Of a stretch of 64,000 nucleotides of DNA, positions 61,990-64,000 are shown piece by piece; the first letter of the stretch is position 1, and every line of letters begins with the position of its first letter. Source of the stretch: Marinobacter sediminum (GTDB lineage: Bacteria; Pseudomonadota; Gammaproteobacteria; Pseudomonadales; Oleiphilaceae); NCBI RefSeq assembly GCF_023657445.1, contig NZ_JAGTWY010000001.1, positions 1,426,001-1,490,000 on the forward strand, in the 5' to 3' direction. Under the pieces are notes generated by a model. The model was not told the origin of the DNA. It did not search any database and saw only the letters and a program-made list of their open reading frames with translations. Both the position numbers and the translations under genes were made by a program.

Positions 61990-62862
61990 TTACCAGCCAG
62001 TCGCCTCTTTCAGAGCCTGGCCAATTTCGGCCAGACTACGCACGGTTCTTACACCGGCATCATTCAGCGCGGCAAACTTCTCGTCTGCCGTACCCTTGCC
62101 ACCGGAGATGATCGCACCAGCGTGGCCCATACGCTTGCCAGGAGGCGCAGTCACGCCCGCAATGTAGGAAACCACCGGCTTGGTTACATTCTCCTTGATG
62201 AAGGCAGCAGCCTCTTCTTCAGCGGTACCGCCGATCTCACCAATCATTACGATGGCTTCGGTCTGCGGATCTTCCTGAAGCAGCTTCAGGATGTCGATGA
62301 AGTTGGAGCCCGGGATCGGGTCACCACCAATACCGATACAGGTGGACTGGCCATAACCGAAGTCAGTGGTCTGTTTGACCGCTTCGTAAGTCAGGGTACC
62401 GGAACGGGATACGATACCGACCTTGCCCGGCTTGTGAATATGGCCCGGCATGATACCGATCTTGCACTCGCCCGGTGTGATTACGCCCGGACAGTTCGGC
62501 CCGATCATGCGCACGCCTTTACGATCAACGTATTCTTTGGCGTAAAGCATATCGATGGTCGGGATGCCCTCAGTAATGCAGACGATCAGCTGAATGCCAG
62601 CGTCGGCTGCTTCAATGATCGCATCCTTACAGAACGGAGCCGGTACATAGATCACCGTAGCTTCTGCACCGGTCTTCTCAACCGCATCACGCACGGTGTT
62701 AAATACAGGCAGACCAAGATGCTCGGTACCGCCCTTACCCGGGCTAACGCCACCAACCATCTTGGTGCCGTACTCAATAGCCTGTTCAGAGTGGAAGGTA
62801 CCCTGTGCGCCGGTAAAGCCCTGGCAGATAACCTTGGTGTCTTTGTTGATCAGGATGCTCAT
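61990..62862 (-). CDS. sucD: Succinyl-CoA synthetase alpha subunit
   Basis: A 290-residue subunit. CoA-binding N-terminal Rossmann domain ([18 protein letters not shown], about 16-33; [10 protein letters not shown]), and active-site phosphohistidine in [16 protein letters not shown] (about 245). It makes ATP or GTP from succinyl-CoA in the TCA cycle with SucC. The start codon shares its A with the sucC stop (TAATG). A strong terminator follows. Confidence 0.98.
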   Translation of the reverse strand: MSILINKDTKVICQGFTGAQGTFHSEQAIEYGTKMVGGVSPGKGGTEHLGLPVFNTVRDAVEKTGAEATVIYVPAPFCKDAIIEAADAGIQLIVCITEGIPTIDMLYAKEYVDRKGVRMIGPNCPGVITPGECKIGIMPGHIHKPGKVGIVSRSGTLTYEAVKQTTDFGYGQSTCIGIGGDPIPGSNFIDILKLLQEDPQTEAIVMIGEIGGTAEEEAAAFIKENVTKPVVSYIAGVTAPPGKRMGHAGAIISGGKGTADEKFAALNDAGVRTVRSLAEIGQALKEATGW

Positions 62863-64000
62863 TATTTACCCCCTGCGACTTTAACGACTTGCTCTGCGGC
62901 ATTCGCCAGACTCGTGGCAGCGATGATATTCAGGCCACTGTCGGCAAGTACCTGGGTACCCTTCTCGGCGTTGTTACCTTCAAGGCGAACAACCACGGGA
63001 ACTTTGACACCGACTTCCTTAACCGCGCCGATAATACCCTCTGCAATCATGTCGCAGCGAACGATGCCACCGAAGATGTTCACAAGAACCGCCTGAACGT
63101 TGTCGTCAGACAGGATGATCTTGAACGCTTCGGAAACTCGCTCTTTGGTTGCACCGCCACCAACGTCCAGGAAGTTGGCTGGCTGGCCACCGGACAGTTT
63201 GATGATGTCCATGGTACCCATGGCAAGACCGGCACCGTTAACCATGCACCCGATGTTACCTTCCAGTGCAACGTAGTTCAGTTCCCACCTGGCCGCCTCG
63301 GCTTCACGAGGATCTTCCTGGGAAGGATCGTGCATTTCGTGGATTTTCTTCTGACGGTACAGAGCATTGCCGTCAACACCGATTTTGGCGTCCAGGCAGT
63401 GCAGGTCACCGGCAGGGGTGATGACCAGCGGGTTGATCTCCAGCAACGCCAGATCACGATCTTCAAACAGCTTCGCCAGACCCAGGAAAATCTTGGTGAA
63501 CTGACCGATCTGCTTACCTTCGAGACCAAGCTTGAATGCCAGCTCGCGGCCCTGGTATGGCTGAGCGCCAACCAGCGGATCGATTTCCGCTTTCAGAATT
63601 TTTTCAGGCGTTTCTTCGGCGACCTGCTCGATCTCGACACCGCCCTCAGTTGAGGCCATGAACACAATACGACGCGTACCGCGATCGACAACCGCGCCAA
63701 GGTACAGCTCCTGGTCGATGTCGGTGAGGGATTCAACCAGGATCTTGCTGACCGGCTGGCCATTTTCATCGGTCTGGTAGGTTACCAGGTTCTTGCCCAG
63801 CCACTTCTCGGCAAACTCACGAATCTCGTCTTTGCTCTTGACCAGCTTTACACCGCCAGCCTTACCGCGGCCACCCGCGTGAACCTGTGCTTTAACAACC
63901 CAGGCATCTCCACCGATCTCGGTGGCGGCTGCTACAGCTTCTTGAGGAGTATCGCAGGCAACGCCCTGGGATACTGGCAGGCCATATTCAGCGAAAAGCT
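62862..64000 (-). CDS. sucC: Succinyl-CoA synthetase beta subunit (N-terminus cut by window edge)
   Basis: About 379 residues are visible; the first ten or so are beyond the right edge (the visible part begins [17 protein letters not shown]). ATP-grasp domain with [16 protein letters not shown] and [17 protein letters not shown], then the CoA-ligase domain with [15 protein letters not shown] and [17 protein letters not shown]. Length and sequence closely follow E. coli SucC. The frame continues open to base 64000, so the shorter ATG-like start near 63665 is internal. It is the first visible gene of the sucCD operon; sucAB/lpd should lie further right. Confidence 0.97.
   Translation of the reverse strand, partial: LFAEYGLPVSQGVACDTPQEAVAAATEIGGDAWVVKAQVHAGGRGKAGGVKLVKSKDEIREFAEKWLGKNLVTYQTDENGQPVSKILVESLTDIDQELYLGAVVDRGTRRIVFMASTEGGVEIEQVAEETPEKILKAEIDPLVGAQPYQGRELAFKLGLEGKQIGQFTKIFLGLAKLFEDRDLALLEINPLVITPAGDLHCLDAKIGVDGNALYRQKKIHEMHDPSQEDPREAEAARWELNYVALEGNIGCMVNGAGLAMGTMDIIKLSGGQPANFLDVGGGATKERVSEAFKIILSDDNVQAVLVNIFGGIVRCDMIAEGIIGAVKEVGVKVPVVVRLEGNNAEKGTQVLADSGLNIIAATSLANAAEQVVKVAGGK

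Noticed and set aside
62862..63665. A short 267-aa sucC beginning at a GTG near 63665
   Set aside because: The frame is open and SucC-like all the way to base 64000, so this is an internal codon of a normal-length gene.

Overview
The window looks like chromosomal DNA of a marine gammaproteobacterium, most probably Marinobacter or a close relative. The evidence is recognition of gene content and gene order: gacA-uvrC-pgsA, smc-zipA-ligA, sucCD-trpS-scpAB-rluB, mnmC, cheV-cheR next to flgA-flgM-flgN, and polar-flagellum style chemotaxis genes. No database search was possible, so the genus is an inference.

Positions 1-16,600 look like an accessory region, almost entirely on the minus strand. 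The left edge cuts a large helicase (DruE-like). It is preceded by a 1105-residue DruH/YjiT-like protein, and the pair matches a type III Druantia anti-phage system. Upstream lie a calcineurin-like phosphatase and two coupled small unknown proteins, then a plus-strand orphan, a small outer-membrane barrel, and an SbcD/SbcC-like nuclease-ATPase pair ending in a WYL regulator gene. A two-subunit NAD-type formate dehydrogenase (NuoE-NuoF fusion plus catalytic subunit) closes the block next to tRNA-Cys and tRNA-Gly.

Positions 17,150-24,365 (plus strand) hold a TPP-riboswitch-controlled thiamine ABC importer (thiBPQ) and an Mla/MCE-type lipid transport operon (STAS-permease, ATPase, MCE protein, lipoprotein). 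These sit between tRNA-Gly/Cys and pgsA, which adjoin each other in Pseudomonas-type genomes. Then come pgsA, uvrC and gacA on the minus strand.

Positions 27,300-37,100 are a mosaic of small transport, housekeeping and stress genes: AzlCD, AEC carrier, fructosamine kinase, acylphosphatase, a DUF938 methyltransferase, a YeeE/YedE sulfur-transport pair with a Cys-repeat phosphatase-like lipoprotein, tRNA-Ser, isochorismatase, cupin and lipocalin genes. The sulfur operon has a near-consensus promoter overlapped by tandem repeat elements.

Positions 37,200-43,000 carry chemotaxis and flagellar genes: cheV-cheR running into an MFS transporter and NhaR-like regulator, divergent from flgA, with flgM-flgN behind a good sigma-28 promoter. 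Positions 43,200-64,000 are mainly core functions: cyclophilin, mnmC, a CBS protein, a large beta-rich lipoprotein, ligA, zipA, smc, a GntR regulator, a GGDEF protein, rluB, scpB, scpA, trpS, sucD and sucC (cut by the right edge). SMC and its kleisin partners ScpA/ScpB are encoded within 8 kb of each other in separate operons. No gene-free stretch exceeds 300 bases; the longest are 56,850-57,139 and 29,219-29,503. No insertion sequence, integrase, CRISPR array or rRNA was seen.
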